Below the pieces are notes generated by a model. That model did not search any database. It saw nothing but the letters and a program-made list of their open reading frames with translations, and was not told the DNA's origin. The position numbers were made by a program, and so were the translations under genes. A stretch of 64,000 bases of DNA, taken from NCBI GenBank assembly GCA_903813345.2, contig CAIIXF020000006.1:26915936-26979935 (forward strand), in the 5' to 3' direction. Positions 1 through 11,982 of the stretch are shown here, in pieces; the first letter of the stretch is position 1; each line of letters opens with the position of its first letter. The DNA is from Owenia fusiformis. Taxonomy: Eukaryota > Annelida > Polychaeta > Sabellida > Oweniidae.

Positions 1-867
1 GAGAATATTCAAATTTGTGCATTCAGCAATGCTTTAATTGCATATATTTTGAATATCACAAAAAAATTCCTGCACATAGAATTTTCTATGTTTACAATAT
101 ATTTCTGCCTCATTGGTTTAGCTGTGATATTCCTTTCAATTGTTAATTGCTATAAAATTAGACCCAGTTCTGGGTTGCTGTACTGATATACAGTGAAATC
201 TGTGCATATTGAAAAAAAAATTTCTGATAAAAAAAGTTCAATGTTTATAGGTGTTCACTACAGAGAGGGTTTATACAGAACTCGGTAGAGTATGTGTGGA
301 GGTAGTGTGTCTATGTGTTATTCTGATAACTAAATCTAGTATAAAATATGAACAGCTTTCAAAATAGACCTAGTTTGATTTTTATAATATCATATCTGGT
401 TTTAACCTTTTAACCTCGAGGAAGACAGGAAAAGATGCCACACACGCAATGGTATTTAATTGTATACTATATCCTTCCTCCTCTAATCATTTCCAGAAAC
501 AAACAGCTGAATTCATAAATGGTATATGCATTAAATGTGATGCTCCTGTCCCCCAACAATGGATCTTGGATTTGGGATGATGTGTTTATAATTTAGGGGC
601 GCGACAATTGTTGGACTTTTGATTTTGTGAAACACAGCACTGTTTGATTTTAATTAACATAATAGTTCAATGCTATCCTCTGGGTCTCTAGGAAGATGTT
701 AGATCAATTTACCTTCGTTTAACATGTACAGGATATTTAATATCCCCCAAACATTTTAGTCTCACTCGCAAAACACATGAAATTATCCAGAATTCATGCT
801 ATATACCTTAACAGTAAATATGAACTTTCAGAAATGTTTAAAAGGGCCAAATCCTAAAATTAGTGGG
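1..867. other. Non-coding flank, no gene recognised
   Basis: AT-rich sequence without a convincing exon on either strand. Bases 186-310 resemble 36600-36780: both carry a CAGTRAAAYCTGTG start followed by GTGTTCACTACAGAGA-type phrases. I read this as a dispersed repeat present twice in the window. Confidence 0.5.
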
Positions 868-926
868 TGCATGCCTGTTTTCAAAATCTCAGGTAGGTGC
901 TGCGCCCACTTGCTTTAATGCTGGGG

Positions 927-1003
927 AGATCGCGGGATATATTTGAACCCGCGACCTGCCATACCTGAAGCGACAATTCTGCCAATAGACCAACTGGTCA
1001 ATT
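927..1003 (-). repeat. tRNA-like (SINE-type) remnant
   Basis: On the minus strand an A-box-like TGGTCTATTGG (982-992) is followed by a B-box-like GGTTCAAATAT (939-949), the spacing of an internal pol III promoter. The cloverleaf stems do not pair well, so I call a tRNA-derived repeat and not a working tRNA. The bases before it (868-927) match one end of the MITE at 2592-2790. Confidence 0.4.
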
Positions 1004-1654
1004 AGGATAACTGAAGCAACAAGACAGTCAAGTCGCAAGCATTCAGGAAAACCGGGAATTATTTTGTATTGCATGAAATGTTCAATACATACACCCCTTC
1101 AAAACAAATAAACCCTTCTAATCCGAAAATGTAAACATCAACGTAGCTAATTTTATCGAGTCCCTTTAACACTGAATAGAGAATGAAACTATATTTGTTT
1201 TACGTAAAGTTTCACATGAAAAAGTGGTAAATAATTTGTAATATTCTATTTCAATAATAAAATTGAACACAGGAAATGGAATAACACACTTATTCAACGC
1301 TGTCATGTTTAATGTGCATCACATCCTACATACCCTGCTAGACTCAATATAAGATGAAAAGGCATTTGCCTTTGCAATGACATTACACTATTGAGCAAGT
1401 AATAAAGCGTCTTATATTTAGGCCACATGTGTGACATCGACCCAAATCGTATCCTATAAGTAGTCAGCAGTGGCTTATATGACATAAATGATACTTTAGA
1501 ATTTACCCAGCATGCCTAAAATCTAAGCAGACTTTCACACCAATAGACATCACTGAAAATTTCAAATCAATCTGATAAATGATAGAAAAACGAGACACCA
1601 CCTGTCTGCCCAGCAAGCTGACAATAATATCATACCCCTTTAAGGTACAACACA

Positions 1655-2084
1655 GTATAAGGGGAGGCATCAAAAGTTCGATGTCGGATAGAAAACTAAA
1701 TAAATCTAGTTAGGGGGGAGGGGGTTCAAACCCATTTCAGTTTGCTATCCGACAAATTTCAACATTTCAAATTTTTGGCAATTTTGACTCAGAATGCCTT
1801 GGAATGGTTTAAAAATAAAGATTTTACGTGATGCTTTCTTTGACGAGATCATTCCAATGGATTCTATTCTATCAATAGTTGTTAAAAGCCACATTTTATG
1901 ATAGGAATTAACAAAAAAACTAGATAGTGTTTAGCAATAATTTTTCAAATTCTCAAAGCGGAAGTCAGCGATCAACTTTCATGGTATTTAGTTTTTTTGG
2001 GGGGGGGGGGGTTCAGAGTCAAACTAGATTTATTTAGTTTCCGATCCGACATCGAACTTTTGATGCCTCTCCTAACCTTTATAC
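1655..2084. mobile_element. MITE with about 60-bp inverted arms
   Basis: The left arm (from 1655) and right arm (to 2084) are inverted copies. Both contain GGCATCAAAAGTTCGATGTC (right arm as its complement) followed by AAACTAAATAAATCTAG. The 430-bp unit has no coding capacity and includes a G-run at about 2000. The superfamily is unknown because the ends and target duplication are unclear. Confidence 0.6.
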
Positions 2085-2591
2085 ATGTACTTAAATATGA
2101 GCATTCTGTAGATAAACTTGACACAGGAAATACAGAAACAAAGGTGCATCTTAGTAACGTGATAAACAAAAGATTCAGACATAATGGAACGAAACAGTGT
2201 GTTCCAGTGGGGTAATTATCTTCACATGGATATGCAGTGACAAAGAACTGGAGCATCACACAATAAGAGTACATCCCTCCTCTAATTAATTATTGTTTCA
2301 TACACACTTCAGGATTCCCTAAGATCTTATTCATTTTCCTGAGAAAAGGTTCACACTTTCGAGCTACTAATGGGATTCAGACAGGCCCGTAGCCATATTT
2401 TATCATGAGGGGTCTACTTCAGGTAGCCAGAATTTTCGAGGGACATGGGGAGGGAGGGGGATAAAAAGTAAAGTACATAACCAAACTAGAGCTACAATAT
2501 GAAATTTCCCAAATTTCTGAATTTATTTTATAATAATGATATAGATAAAATATGCAACATGTCACAATCTAAGAAACCACAATGTATAAGT

Positions 2592-2790
2592 GATCTCCCC
2601 AGCATTAAAGCAAGTGGGCGCAGCACCCACCTGAGATTTTGAAAATAGGCTTGGACCCACCTGAAAATTCATTTGCACCCACTTGAAAATGAGAAAAAAT
2701 GTGAAAATTTGGCATATTTTGACCAATTTTGGTCTGAATTGTGAAAATGAGGATTTTGCACCCATCTGAGAAAAAATCCTGGGGAGATAA
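2592..2790. mobile_element. Short MITE with GATCTCCCCAG ends
   Basis: Starts GATCTCCCCAGCAT and ends ATCCTGGGGAGATAA, an imperfect inverted repeat. Inside are three phrases of the CACCCACYTGA type. A truncated inverted copy lies at 868-930, so this is a dispersed family. Confidence 0.5.
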
Positions 2791-3557
2791 CTGACAATGG
2801 CATATAAATGAAGGTTAACTAAATGTCAGAAAAAAGAATCTTGTAAATAGAAAAATGTGACCATATGCAATAAGGTTACTGTATACATGATTAAAGAAAA
2901 TACTAACAGACTTCCTAATGATTATGTACAAAGTGAAACTTGTTTCAAAATTGATGTGTCCCAAGATGCTAGTAAATAATTCACTAAGAGTAGAACAAAG
3001 ATTATTGTACTTGAAGCTAAATATAAAGTTTTAAGAGTTCAGATTTGAAATGCTTCTTAAAATTTATCATTGACTAGAGTCAGATTTTTTAATGTTATCA
3101 GATTGCATTCCAGATTAGAGGACCGGACTAATTGATTAAAGGTACATTCCTTGCCAGACCATCTCTCATCCTATATGGTAGCTTTAACCATATATAACAA
3201 AACATGTAACAAGGCATTAACATGACAAAATGCCACCAACTAGTTGCTCACAATATTATGAGTTCAAACTTCAGTCAGATTTGAATTTCTGAGAACTTGA
3301 AGATGATTTTGAAAAATAAATTGCTCAATTTAAAACAAATTGGAAAAATACCTTTTATAACCTTTTTTTTTACCTTGAAAGAAAATTGGAAAAATACCTT
3401 TTTTAACCTTTTTTTACTTTGAAAGGTCATCAAAGGTCAAATCCTAATTCCAGAGTCAGATTTGGGTGACATAAAAATGTTTTCATATTTCTAAATGATC
3501 AAAATTGACTTTATTAAAACATTTTCCTGTGTTTTGTTTACTATGGAAGAATATACA

Positions 3558-4424
3558 CAGTGTTCGCGCTAGCCATTTAAATTTCTGAGTCCCAGGGACG
3601 CAACACATTTGAAAAATGTGAGTCCCGTCTAAATTTTTGTGCGTCCCTCATATTTTGTTATTAAAGTGAAAGTAAAGTGGGCGATAATAGAGTGCTTCCG
3701 CTAAAACTGGATAAAAATGACATGTATTGTAATTCTATGCATTCTCCCGATAAATATCTATCATTTGGTTCTTTTCACACAATTCTTTACTAATGCTATA
3801 CCAAAATAATTCTCCGAAATGAATGAAAGAAATATTCAAATTAAGAGCTGTTTTCACATTTTACCAACCAGCGATCTTCAAGGTCGTGTCTAGGTCGTGA
3901 ACTTTTTGTTTCATTTTATAACATTTCTCCTTACTCTGACGACTTTTAGATGAAAAACGTTGATCTATCATTAAATAATTATATTGATGTATAACATTAG
4001 ATCGATATCTAACGGTTCCTAGTGGAAGTAATTAAGGTTATCGTGAAAAACAAGTCTCAATTCTCAATTTTGAAAATAATGTTTGCGTACAACAGATTAT
4101 CCAGCTTCGGTATACTCCGGAATGACTCGGAGGGCACCATAGCCAATCAAATGCTGCGTTTCAGACTAGAAACCCCGCGAATATACTGAGACACTTCGGT
4201 AGCCAATCGAATTTGCCGACATAAACATTATCGAGATCAAGGAAGTAGACGATTTGAAAATTCTTCAGAAAATCATGTTTTATCACTTCTACGCTGCAGT
4301 AAAAGTTACCTGATGGTGGTATAGAATCTTTGCGTCCCAAGGACGTAAGTTATTTCTGATTTTTCCGTCCGACCTCTTGAAATTTCCGTACAAACGAGAA
4401 AAAATGGCGTCAACGCAAACACTG
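3558..4424. mobile_element. CAGTG-ended TIR element, 5-bp target duplication
   Basis: The 867-bp element begins CAGTGTTCGCGC and ends GCGCAAACACTG-like (CAACGCAAACACTG). It is flanked by a perfect 5-bp direct repeat ATACA (3553-3557 and 4425-4429). GCGTCCC phrases occur near both ends in opposite orientation. No transposase remnant was recognised, so it is probably non-autonomous. Confidence 0.6.
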
Positions 4425-6819
4425 ATACAATATATATGATTAGAGCTACCATATCAGGATAGAAATGGTCTGGCCAGGAATGTCCCTTTAACCCCCTATT
4501 TGCTCCAGAGTCCAGAGTGGGCCACTAAGAGTGATTTCCATATCTTTGACAGGTTAAGTATAAAGTGACATTAGACCTTTAGATACTGACACATGTTCCC
4601 CGTTAAATATTCAATATTCAGAATAGGAAGTTCTTAATGCCATGTAAAAAGGAATACAATGAATTTGCTTAATACTTGAAGATTTACATTTGTTTGACAT
4701 GAGCTCAAAGACAAGTTGAACAGTGCTTGAAAGTCCTACATTATAATGCTTTACCTTGTTCAAGGAGTATTTTTACAATTAGTGTCGTTTTAAATATGCT
4801 CTTTGCATTCATAACTAATGAAGATGTAAGATTGAGACATTTTGGGAACTTTATAGTTGATTTGATTTATCAATTAGATTATATCAAGAAAAGGATGTGG
4901 AAATTGTGACATGTCCGACTTCACATTTGAAATGACGCACATAATGACAATTGACTAATGCGTTAATAGTCAAAATGCCCCTAGGCACGGTTTGATTTTT
5001 AACCTTCTTTTTTTTTAAAGTCAGGATGTCTACCTCAGGCAATAAGCACTCAGGGTAAATGTTAAGGCAGGCAGCCATTTTGGATTTTCCCTTCAATAAT
5101 ACCGTTTTTGATTTCTATTCATTTCTGCCTAAAAATAAGACGAATCTAATAAAAATAGACCTAATTTTGAAAAATAAGCCTTTTAGGAAAAAGGAACCTC
5201 AATATTTAAAAGTGGTCCATATTTCTAGGGCAACAAAATGGACTTTTAAGAAACATTTTTTTCTTCCTCCTGATTATATAATGTAAAAAAGTTGTAAATT
5301 TTTAACTTTTAAAATGCAAAATTTGGTTAAGGTAGAAAAATTTACCAAATTAAGAGGGAACCCCCTTAATAAATTTAATTGTACAGCCATTACCATTAAC
5401 ACTAGAATTCGGAAGAAATTCAATAGCTTTATCTAATAAGAATATTTCTGGGAATCCCTTCCTCCTTGCTGAACAAATGCCAAAGATCCCCACCTAGATA
5501 ACTTCAATCTATCAAATATCATTCCATCCATAATTGGAGGCCTAATGATACAAATTATTGTTTATATACGTAGTAATCTGTGGAGAACATGTGGTCATTT
5601 TGAATCAACCCACATGAGGCATGAAACTCACGTGGCAATCGTACCACGCGTTGCATACAGTCAGGTCAAATGTGGACCTTAATTATAATATGGTCTGTGT
5701 AAACTGCAACCAGACTCCCATTGTTGCTATAATTGGCTAGATAATAACAAGTTGTAACCAATAAGAGCCAGAGTATCTTGTAGTTTGCACACTTCAATTT
5801 TAATATCATTATCAGAACTCACCTTTTCTAAAAATACGTTGTCTTTAAGATGATTATTTTGCTTTGCGCTTGTTATGGTTGCTTAGCCCACTGGAGAACT
5901 CTGAGATCATATCAAGTCTGCGCTTCTTTTTTGGCCCACTGAACTTTCCGCTGCTACAACAGAATAAATAGACTATACTAGATCTTGATTTTAATGACAT
6001 CAAAAATGAATGATATCCCATTTAAAATCTACATACATTGAAGCAGTTTTAAAAATTGAATTTTGGAATTTTGAAAATATGCATAAGAATAATGTATATT
6101 GTATATATGAAGGTAGATTTTGTCAAGGGTCAGTTGACTAATTCTGGAAATGCTTAAATGCAAAACTATTTGAAATGCCCTTTTAAATTAAATAGATACA
6201 TGGATAAGATGAAAATGTTGAATCCTTGAAAAAGTCAGTACATTTTCACTTATTTTCATACATGTACTTAAAAAGTCAGCACATTTTTTAAGTGTATAAA
6301 TTCTTCAGTACACACATGAACTATTAAATATTCTTTCTAGTACAATTGGTATCCCTGAGTGATGCCTCTCATTCACGTTTTTGGACGGACTTCAATTTGA
6401 CATCCAAAGCCTAGAATTAAAACCAAATCCATGACTGAATAAATGAATGTAAGTCATTATAGCTTACACAACATGCATATTGCAGTTATAACCTCAGTAT
6501 TCATGATATTATAACTATAGATACTTCTAGAAAGTCATCTTAGGCTAAATAGTTTACAATCAAATAGCTTACACTACAAATTAAACTATTGTAATCCGGG
6601 GTGCATTAATTTGCAATGGAATTAAAAGGTTTAACCTGATAGCCTAACAATTATGGTACATCCATTCCTGAATGACATTATGCAATCATATTAACAGGGA
6701 GTTGTATGCCAATTTAAGGTTTTACATCCCTAAGCAATGTTATGAGAGACTACTGCACCAGCATTTTAAAATTTAGGTACAAATGTCTTACAGCATAGAA
6801 AACATACTGGTCAACAGAC

Positions 6820-7240
6820 TAGATGCGAGTAGAAATGATTTTGATTTTCCTCATTAAATATTCCAAATTTTGTGATATCAGCTATGATATCATATTTGAA
6901 TTTCATGTAAAATGACATCTAGAAATTTGGTTTTAAGAATCGTCATTGGAATTTTAGTTTTCTTTTAAAATGTGACTTCTAGGTCTGGTAGATTCCACAT
7001 AGAGTCCATTTTATAAAATCATAAAAAGTGAAATGTATTTTTATATATTAGAGGCATAATATTTTCTTTTACTTGACATGGTTTTATTTACAATGGGCCA
7101 GATCAATATGGTTAAATAAAGTTGATACATAAATCTAATGAATATTGAGGTTTGGATGAACTGTTTCAGATATCTGCAAAATGACCTGAATTCGTCACCT
7201 GGTGGTGAAACTGGTAACTACCTACTAATACTTTGGTAAT
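6820..7240. repeat. Dispersed about 430-bp repeat, copy 1
   Basis: Similar over its whole length, in the same orientation, to 35202-35641. Shared landmarks are AGATGCGAGTAG at the start, a TGTGACTTCTAG phrase in the middle, and GGTGGTGAAACTGGTAACTA near the end. The second copy retains inverted ends (ACCCAGATGCGAGTAG and CTACTCGCATTTGGGT), so this is a MITE-like family. Confidence 0.6.
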
Positions 7241-7704
7241 AACATTTTGCTTTACTCTTCACTTAATACTTGACAAGTACAAGTAATATAAAGCGTTCAA
7301 TTCTTTTTTTCATGCAAATTCTAATCTAACCTATTATCAAGATGTTGTTTATTTTTGGTTTACGCGTTTATTGTTTATCGCCAGATCTTCAAGATTCTCA
7401 GAGCTGTGATATTGACATCAATATGTAATGACATTATGTGAATGAAAACAGGAAGTATAACACGATATATAAATGGAAGTATAAAATTCCCGAGGGCATG
7501 GATTCAACAGGTAATGTCTAAGGAGACCAGAATTTATTGCAAAGAAATCCTGCATGATTAAACCTGCACATCGCTCCAAAACGCAATATGTTGACATATA
7601 TTGTTTTTACATTTTTAAGCTCTAATATGAAGTTTATGTAAATAAAAATTTTTTTTTTTCTGCGTTATATCAAAGAACAATCATTTAGTTAAAAAAAATA
7701 AAAA

Positions 7705-7774
7705 GGCGGATACGGGCTTCGAACCCGGGCCTCCCGCGTGCTAAGCGAGAATTGTACCCCTAGACCACCGTCTT
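7705..7774 (-). repeat. tRNA-like sequence, anticodon-loop AGC, probable pseudogene
   Basis: The minus strand carries an A box TGGTCTAGGGG, an anticodon arm with loop TTAGCAC closed by TCTCGC/GCGGGA, and a consensus B box GGTTCGAAGCC. A T-rich run that could stop pol III follows directly. The body resembles tRNA-Pro, but the loop would read AGC (Ala). The acceptor stem does not pair, which argues against a functional tRNA. Confidence 0.5.
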
Positions 7775-8589
7775 CTTGTGAATGTTGGAAGTAAAATAAA
7801 CGCTACTTATTTTGAATGCTATGATTCGGAAGTGACGTCACGTTCTTCATTTAGAAACTTTTCCAAAATCATATCGTCGGCGCCGATCGAAGCAATTCAA
7901 TGAATAATCTTTGAAATGACACATTTATCGTAAGTATTTCTACACAAGATTTGCCCCATTTGTTCATCATTCTATAATCTTTCATTAAGCTCAAAATGAT
8001 AAAGTTCACCCCCGAAACAACCCAAGATTGCGTTTCGGAGCGCAGTCCAGCTTTAATAAAGATATTTTTTAATGTTGAAAAACATAATTGCTTTGCTAAC
8101 TTATTGGGAAAAGCTATTCAGTCTTTACTCCCCCATATCAGATCTCCATTTTCACAGTGTGAGACTGCATGAGAATGGGGAGAAAGACTACATGCACTAA
8201 ACACAAGACCGACATCATAAATTATAATCAACTAATAATCAATTATATACAGATATTAAACAATCATATCCTGTCGCATGTTTAGTCATTTCAATTTCAA
8301 ATGATACCATCCGCATTCAAATGAACTCCTTAGTACAAATTTGTATAATTTGGGAATATGCTATTTTTCTCTGTAAATAGACAAAAGATGAATTAATTAA
8401 CAAATGACTCTATTGATCAATAGGAAATCCCACATCCTTTCATTGTCACGTTGCTGTTCTGGTTTGAGTATCACATATAATCAATAGCGATTGCACGATT
8501 GTAAAGTCAATAGAGTTATTTAGTACAATCTGAGACAACTAGTGAATTATTTTTTTGTAAGAAATATAGTGCTGCGTGGGAGATTTCTA

Positions 8590-9390
8590 TATGTTAAAAG
8601 TTCAAAATAATTAGCCTAATTATCTATTAGTTTTTCATGATCTTAACCCAGATACTGTCATAAACATATAGGTATATTTAGTAGCTGTAACAGAAAACTG
8701 AACGTACCTGTTGTAGATTTTTGTTTATATATACCTGTATACAGAGAAAGAGTGGGACGATTCTATTATGACAAAGGTCCAAAACAATTAGGCAAATTAG
8801 GACTGGGATGATTTCATTAAAGATACATTATACCATAGGTTTCTCACCCAGACAATCAATGATGTCCCTTTGTAATTGCTTATATAATATCTCACATCTC
8901 ATGAATATATCTTGAGAATAACTTATGGGTATTTCTTGCCGAAATATTGAAATAATCAACAGAACAACCAACCTCCAGAATTAAACACAATCGATTCCTC
9001 AGCTAGCGAGGGGAATCCCTGTTGAGTCAAACAAGCACCCCAAATGCGCCTTGAACCAAGCAGCTGAATCAGGTTAATGATAAACAAATTCAACGACCAA
9101 TTAGATAACAGGGGGATTTCCCCGGTATATTTAAACTTCAGATTGAAATAATTTCTGTGAAAATAATTAGATCGGTCAGCACAATTGCAAAATTAACACT
9201 GAAAGCGGGGGAATTGAGACTTCTTCTTTGAAAGGCAGAGTGGTTTAAAGCTCAATATGCAAAAAGGTCCAGAGGGGTCTTGATTGTGCTATCCTATAGT
9301 ATAGAGCCTCTTTAAAGTTAAAGGTTCAAAATAATTAGCTAGATTACTTATTTGACATGATTCCATTCTACCTGATTAATTCTATCGGAT
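8590..9390. other. Three copies of a TAATTA-containing motif
   Basis: Around 8596, 8773 and 9319 the sequence follows the scheme AAAGKTCMAAAYAATTAG, then a second ATTA-type core, then ATGAT and TTCATT about 25 bases on. The copies are diverged and separated by 150-550 bases. They could be remains of an old repeat or a homeodomain-type regulatory cluster. Confidence 0.3.
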
Positions 9391-10474
9391 AAACATTGTT
9401 TAAAGGAAAGCTATTCCTAAATATATTTTATTTGTTGCACACTCCATACTTGTTGCTATTGTTTATGTATTATCAATAATGAACATATCTGGAATTTACT
9501 ATTCCTTTAAATACGCTCATTCATATAGTTGAAAACAAAGATTACATGGACAAAGAAATATATCTCTTTGATCTTTAATAATTAATTCTATCTGCATTTG
9601 TGCTTTGTATTTTGAGGTCAACAACTCTGCCTATAAGGTTCCTGTTAAAATGCTTATTTCTGTTAATGTATTTTGTCAATACACATTTTGAATAAAGCTA
9701 ATAACAAGACACATGGTGATAAATACAACAGTTGACTTAAGTGCAACTGCAGCGTTTTAAGGACATCCAACATTTGTTAAACCATATCTTGGCACTTGTC
9801 TGATTTTGCATCTGAGAGATGTATAGTTTAATGGATAAAAGGTTTTCTTGCTTTCTTATTGACAATTGATGCCTACTGTCATCATAAGCTCAAAACAGGG
9901 GCGATATACCACCTTTCAAGTGCGATACAGATACCAATTTCTAGTAGGTCACATTCTGATTTATCAGAGTCCCTCTTTACCTAACGCTTTTTTCTGAACT
10001 ATTCCAAAAGGATAGTAAAGGCTGTGGATCCCACAATGAGTAGGTCACATTATTAGATTTTATTGTGGGCATTCTCGTCCAGATTAAAGGTCTTGCTGTT
10101 TGATCATCTGTAATTGAAAGCGACTTGCTAAGAGCTTTATTCAAATACGTTTGACTATAATTGCTATGTCAGGAGTACATGCCAAACATTATCATTAATT
10201 TATGAAATCATTTTATTCTTTTCAATCAACTCGTGTCTCTCTATCATATACAATCAGTACAAAGGATCAACTCTTATTGGAAATCAGAATGTATTCAGTC
10301 CAAATTCAATTCCATAATTTGGGTTTTATTTCATCTGGCTAGTTCAGCTTGCAATTGTGTACATTGCAGTATTTTTGTAGTCCTAATGTATTACAATCTT
10401 ACTTGGATTCCTAAATTACAGTATTTTGGACAATTTCTATTCTCCCATACACATACCAGAAAGGTATGACCTGG

Positions 10475-10676
10475 CAGGCCCGTAGCCAGGGGAGTTCGAT
10501 GAGTTTGAGCAAACTCACCCCCTGGCCAAAAATTCTTTCAAAATCATGTAGTTTTTCACCATTCTGAGCACTTTTTAAGTGATTATGGCCAAATTTTGGA
10601 CCAAAATTGTCAAAAGTGAACCCCCTGGAATTTTTCAAAAAGTGAACCCCCTTGGCAAATCCTGGCTACGGGCCTG
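10475..10676. mobile_element. CAGGCCCGTAGCC MITE, copy 1
   Basis: Perfect terminal inverted repeats CAGGCCCGTAGCCAGG and CCTGGCTACGGGCCTG bound a 202-bp unit with AAGTGAACCCCCTTGG-type phrases. The flanks are CCTGG and CCTAG, a 4/5 match to a 5-bp target duplication. Related copies are at 34082-34268 and 39376-39552, and a partial one at 16326-16438. Confidence 0.75.
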
Positions 10677-10902
10677 CCTAGTAATGAATGATTATGGGTC
10701 TGAGCCCCAAACCTGTCTCTCCCCCATCGAATGCCAAAAGTCCTATTAGTTGAATGACTGATAGTCAGTTTGTTTGATACCCCTAACTAGAATAATTGTA
10801 GTACTGTACTACTCAATTTTCTCCCTGATGCATTGATAACTCCAAAATATATTTTGGGCTGTGTGATAAAAATGACGAGCAGAATATTTCGAATAGAAGC
10901 AA

Positions 10903-10908
10903 TTTAAT
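10903..10908 (-). terminator. Candidate DDX31 polyadenylation signal (ATTAAA)
   Basis: ATTAAA on the minus strand lies just beyond the minisatellite, about 1.08 kb past the DDX31 stop. If it is used, the whole tandem array is transcribed as the 3' UTR. Confidence 0.3.
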
Positions 10909-10927
10909 GTGACTGTTCAGTTGATTG

Positions 10928-11982
10928 TACAGAGTGTCCCAAACACAACAGGACTTGCTTCTTTTGGGACACCCGCTCCATGAACATATAAAACTGTGGA
11001 CTGTACAGAATGTCCCTAACACAACAGGACTTGCTACTTTTGGGACACCCGCTCCATGAAGATATAAAACTGTGGACTGTACAGAATGTCCCAAACACAA
11101 CAGGACTTGCTTCTTTTGGGACACCCGCTCCATGAACATATAAAACTGTGGACTGTACAGAATGTCCCTAACACAACAGGACTTGCTACTTTTGGGACAC
11201 CCGCTCCATGAAGATATAAAACTGTGGACTGTACAGAGTGTCCCAAACACAACAGGACTTGCTTCTTTTGGGACACCCGCTCCATGAAGATATAAAACTG
11301 TGGACTGAACAGAATGTCCCAAACACAACAGGACTTGCTACTTTTGGGACACCCGCTCCATGAAGATATAAAACTGTGGACTGTACAGAATGTCCCAAAC
11401 ACAACAAGACTTGCTACTTTTGGGACACCCGCTCCATGAAGATATAAAACTGTGGACTGTACAGAATGTCCCAAACACAACAGGACTTGCTACTTTTGGG
11501 ACACCCGCTCCATGAAGATATAAAACTGTGGACTGTACAGAATGTCCCAAACACAACAGGACTTGCTACTTTTGGGACACCCGCTCCATGAAGATATAAA
11601 ACTGTGGACTGTACAGAATGTCCCAAACACAACAAGACTTGCTACTTTTGGGACACCCGCTCCATGAAGATATAAAACTGTGGACTGTACAGAATGTCCC
11701 AAACACAACAGGACTTGCTACTTTTGGGACACCCGCTCCATGAAGATATAAAACTGTGGACTGTACAGAATGTCCCAAACACAACAGGACTTGCTACTTT
11801 TGGGACACCCGCTCCATGAAGATATAAAACTGTGGACTGTACAGAATGTCCCAAACACAACAGGACTTGCTACTTTTGGGACACCCGCTCCATGAAGATA
11901 TAAAACTGTGGACTGTACAGAATGTCCCAAACACAACAAGACTTGCTACTTTTGTGACACCCGCTCCGTGAACATATAAAAC
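10928..11982. repeat. 76-bp minisatellite, 14 copies
   Basis: The TGTCCC anchor recurs every 76 bases from 10935 to 11923. Units are nearly identical and mostly differ at fixed sites (GCTTCTTTT or GCTACTTTT, GAACAT or GAAGAT, CAGGACTT or CAAGACTT). The first four units alternate as two dimers, a higher-order pattern. Each unit holds TGTCCCAAA and TTTGGGACA, which can form a 9-bp stem, and one TATAAAA. Because 76 is not a multiple of 3, long overlapping open frames appear on the minus strand; these are by-products. The array ends at 11982, next to the DDX31 stop codon. Confidence 0.95.

Noticed and set aside
7705-7774. Functional tRNA-Ala(AGC)
   Set aside because: The acceptor stem ends do not pair and the body resembles tRNA-Pro; kept only as a tRNA-like repeat.
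10813-11939. Long overlapping open frames on the minus strand with a repeated CLGHSVQSTVLYLHGAGVP peptide
   Set aside because: They arise because the 76-bp unit lacks stops in the frames and shifts frame each copy. The sequence is a minisatellite with no splice context or family similarity.
10928-11982. CRISPR-like regular array
   Set aside because: The whole 76-bp unit is conserved with no variable spacers, and the context is a eukaryotic gene flank.
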